A stretch of DNA of 6,703 bases, from the NCBI GenBank assembly GCA_003135575.1, contig PLCG01000019.1:3598-10300 (forward strand), written 5' to 3'. Made by a program: the position numbers and the translations under genes. Shown here one piece after another: positions 5,641 through 6,703 of this stretch (position 1 is the stretch's first letter; each line of letters opens with the position of its first letter). The notes beneath the pieces are model-generated. The model saw nothing but the letters and a program-made list of their open reading frames with translations. It had not been told where the DNA came from and made no database searches. The stretch comes from Nitrososphaerota archaeon. Lineage in GTDB: Archaea; Thermoproteota; Nitrososphaeria; Nitrososphaerales; Gagatemarchaeaceae.

Positions 5641-5934
5641 ATGAACATCAAAGATCTCCGCGACGGAATGAGGACAGTAGAAGCAGAGGGGGAACCAATC
5701 GATATTTCACCCGCGAGGGAAGTTGCCTTGCGCACAGGTGGCAATGCAAAGGTTGCGGATGCTACTTTGAAGGACGAGACAGGCACCATAAAGCTCTCGC
5801 TTTGGGACAACCAAATCGAGCAGGTTTCGAAGGGAGTCCACGTGAAGGTCACCAACGGTTACATCAACACCTTCAGGGGAGAGAGGCAGCTCAATGTGGG
5901 CCGCTATGGAAAGCTCGAGATTCTACAGCCCTAA
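5641..5934 (+). CDS. ssb: Single-OB-fold single-stranded DNA-binding protein
   Basis: Binds single-stranded DNA in replication, repair and damage sensing. The 97-residue protein is one OB fold of the RPA/SOSS-B-like archaeal type: VEAEGEPIDIS near 13-23 (first strand), KVADATLKDETGTIKLSLWD at 37-56, and the closing YINTFRGERQLNVGRYGKLE at 74-93. Trp55, Tyr74 and Phe78 match the stacking aromatics Trp56, Trp75 and Phe79 described for the Sulfolobus solfataricus SSB. The C-terminal Gly/Arg-rich or acidic tail present in the Sulfolobus protein and in bacterial SSBs is missing: the protein ends right after the fold, so tail-mediated partner recruitment is unlikely. Two consecutive stops (TAATAA) close the gene, and its last 12 bp overlap the stop of the converging HNH gene. 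Confidence 0.93.
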   Translation: MNIKDLRDGMRTVEAEGEPIDISPAREVALRTGGNAKVADATLKDETGTIKLSLWDNQIEQVSKGVHVKVTNGYINTFRGERQLNVGRYGKLEILQP

Positions 5935-6372
5935 TAACGCTCTCTTCATCCAGTTGCAATTAGCGCAAAGCAGCTGATATCTGCCCTCTCTGCGTTTGTC
6001 GCTTTCCATTATTCTACGATAGTATCTGGCCCGCCTAGGCGCGCCATCTATCGATTGCAATACCTCTTTCTTGCCGCCACCTATCAAATGATCAAATTGG
6101 AGTATCCTGTGGTCCGTGACGACGCAGGAGCCCATGTGCCAGCAGACTTCAAGCGAACAATTGCACTTGCCTCCGAGGGCTTCCATGGCAGCTAGCTTGA
6201 CCTTCATGTATCTTGTCCTTGCTCGTCGGTTTACGATTGAGCGATGAGATTTCGCCCATCTTGTGTTATAGTTGCTTCTGTATTTCTTCCCGCAAGGATT
6301 GCACCACGACTTTCCAAGCCAAGGGTCCTGGTTTTCCCCTGTTATCTTTGCGTGGCAGCGCTTGCAGTTCAT
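5923..6372 (-). CDS. HNH-type endonuclease-like zinc-finger protein, probably acquired
   Basis: 149 residues from the ATG at 6372 (TTG at 6378 would add two). The N-terminus has two CxxC knuckles (Cys3/Cys6 and Cys24/Cys27) with a strongly basic stretch after them, then Cys70, Cys72, Cys77 and Cys83, an LQFDHLIGGGKKE segment with Asp94-His95, and YQLLCANCNWMKR with Cys136, Cys139 and Asn140. The DH, GGG and LCxNCN..K pattern is common in small phage, virus and mobile HNH proteins that nick or cut DNA, though the usual last His of the motif is not obvious, so activity is uncertain. Three sampled 60-base lines here count 43-50% G+C, against 65% for a sampled line of the WecA-family gene, which fits recent transfer. 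It converges on ssb with a 12-bp overlap. A TATA-like box lies about 20-28 nt upstream of the start. Confidence 0.82.
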   Translation of the reverse strand: MNCKRCHAKITGENQDPWLGKSWCNPCGKKYRSNYNTRWAKSHRSIVNRRARTRYMKVKLAAMEALGGKCNCSLEVCWHMGSCVVTDHRILQFDHLIGGGKKEVLQSIDGAPRRARYYRRIMESDKRREGRYQLLCANCNWMKRALLGL

Positions 6373-6390
6373 TATCAACCTACAAGGAGT

Positions 6391-6400
6391 CTTTACTTAA
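6391..6400 (-). promoter_or_regulatory. TATA-like box of the HNH gene
   Basis: The minus strand reads TTAAGTAAAG about 20-28 nt before the ATG at 6372, favouring that codon (or TTG at 6378) and a leaderless mRNA. Between this box and the box at 6499 lie about 98 bp (6401-6498) in which I see no gene, RNA or clear repeat. Confidence 0.4.
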
Positions 6401-6498
6401 CGAGCCATGTGGGTTTGAAAGAGCGAAGTCCGTCCAGCGCGAGATGCTGATTTCAGACCCGAGCTCGAAATCATAACTGCCTGAGTCATCCAACACCG

Positions 6499-6504
6499 TT
6501 ATAC
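6499..6504 (+). promoter_or_regulatory. TATA-like box of the phosphatase gene
   Basis: TTATAC 28 nt upstream of the ATG at 6532, inside the short dyad CCGT-tat-ACGG (6497-6507), predicts a leaderless mRNA. The dyad may be chance. Confidence 0.45.
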
Positions 6505-6531
6505 GGTCCTCCTCTCGGCGGTCAGCAGAAC

Positions 6532-6703
6532 ATGGGGCGGACTGGGAGGGCTTATCGAGTCATCCGGGCCAACTTCACCGACAAACCGACCTTCTTCAGT
6601 TGGGTCAGGGACGGGAAGCTCGCTGCATCTGGGCGGCCGTCTTCGAAGCAGCAGATCCAGTGGCTGCGAGAGAACGGCGTGACGGCAATACTCAGCTTGA
6701 CGG
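6532..6703 (+). CDS. Dual-specificity protein phosphatase (DUSP23-like), 5' part only
   Basis: Only the first 57 codons are in the window; the frame is open to the right edge. The text KPTFFSWVRDGKLAASGRPS (18-37) followed by WLRENGVTAILSLT (44-57) closely resembles the N-terminus of DUSP23/VHZ-type cysteine phosphatases, where an NFSWV..GRLAG segment precedes a strand ending in SLT. Archaeal relatives with this GRPSS form dephosphorylate protein Tyr/Ser/Thr or other phosphoesters. The catalytic HCxxGxxR(S/T) loop would lie about 50-60 residues further and is outside the window, so activity cannot be confirmed. The ATG is chosen because a TATA box lies 28 nt upstream and the conserved region begins within 20 residues. 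It diverges from the HNH gene across a 159-bp intergenic region. Confidence 0.8.
   Translation, partial: MGRTGRAYRVIRANFTDKPTFFSWVRDGKLAASGRPSSKQQIQWLRENGVTAILSLT

Noticed and set aside
6213..6476. Plus-strand open frames opposite the HNH gene
   Set aside because: No recognisable domain, and antisense to a gene with clear zinc-finger and HNH motifs.
6401..6498. Possible tRNA or small RNA between the HNH and phosphatase promoters
   Set aside because: No T-loop-like GGTTCGAATCC, no acceptor-stem pairing and no strong hairpin seen by eye.
6482..6566. GAGTCATCC occurring before and inside the phosphatase gene
   Set aside because: A 9-bp direct repeat with unlike flanks, about 75 bp apart and partly in coding sequence; likely chance.

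Overview
The window reads as archaeal chromosome, most likely from the TACK side (Thaumarchaeota/Nitrososphaeria or Bathyarchaeia-like). Four things point there: a single-OB-fold SSB of the crenarchaeal/thaumarchaeal type, an Alg7/AglH-like polyprenyl-phosphate GlcNAc-1-P transferase, an N-terminal piece of a DUSP23-like phosphatase, and TATA-like boxes that repeatedly lie about 26-38 nt upstream of the chosen start codons. Several of those starts are TTG or GTG. This pattern indicates leaderless or nearly leaderless mRNAs. The assignment below archaea is inference.

Layout. Genes alternate in strand, giving four divergent promoter regions and three convergent gene ends. (1) 1-2010, manganese homeostasis: an Nramp Mn/Fe transporter (minus, 3' end off the left edge) diverges from an MntR repressor with all six manganese ligands. 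The mntR stop overlaps the start of a small three-TM membrane protein by ATGA. The shared intergenic region holds three contiguous 19-bp units ending in TCTAA, the first matching the DtxR/IdeR box at 15 of 19 positions and overlapping the transporter TATA box. (2) 2046-3611, minus: a cysteine-synthase-like PLP enzyme fused to a C-terminal rhodanese-like domain. (3) 3761-5524, glycan assembly: a WbpD/WlbB-type hexapeptide N-acetyltransferase (plus) meets, tail to tail with overlap, a two-gene operon (minus) of a WecA/Alg7-family transferase and a small two-TM protein. (4) 5641-6372: an SSB (plus) converges on, and overlaps the stop of, a lower-GC HNH/zinc-finger protein (minus) that looks acquired. 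(5) 6532-6703: start of a dual-specificity phosphatase, cut by the right edge.

How they work together. The left block is a self-contained metal-sensing circuit: MntR binds Mn2+ and probably represses the transporter and perhaps its own operon, with the coupled small membrane protein an unexplored partner. The middle suggests lipid-linked oligosaccharide synthesis, with WecA/Alg7 loading the first sugar phosphate and the acetyltransferase making a diacetylated amino sugar. The PLP-rhodanese fusion suggests cysteine synthesis using persulfide sulfur, but its substrate cannot be read from sequence.

There is no tRNA, rRNA, CRISPR array or insertion sequence that I can support. The most noteworthy items are the 19-bp operator array, the MntR-coupled membrane protein, the PLP-rhodanese fusion and the small protein coupled to the WecA-family enzyme.
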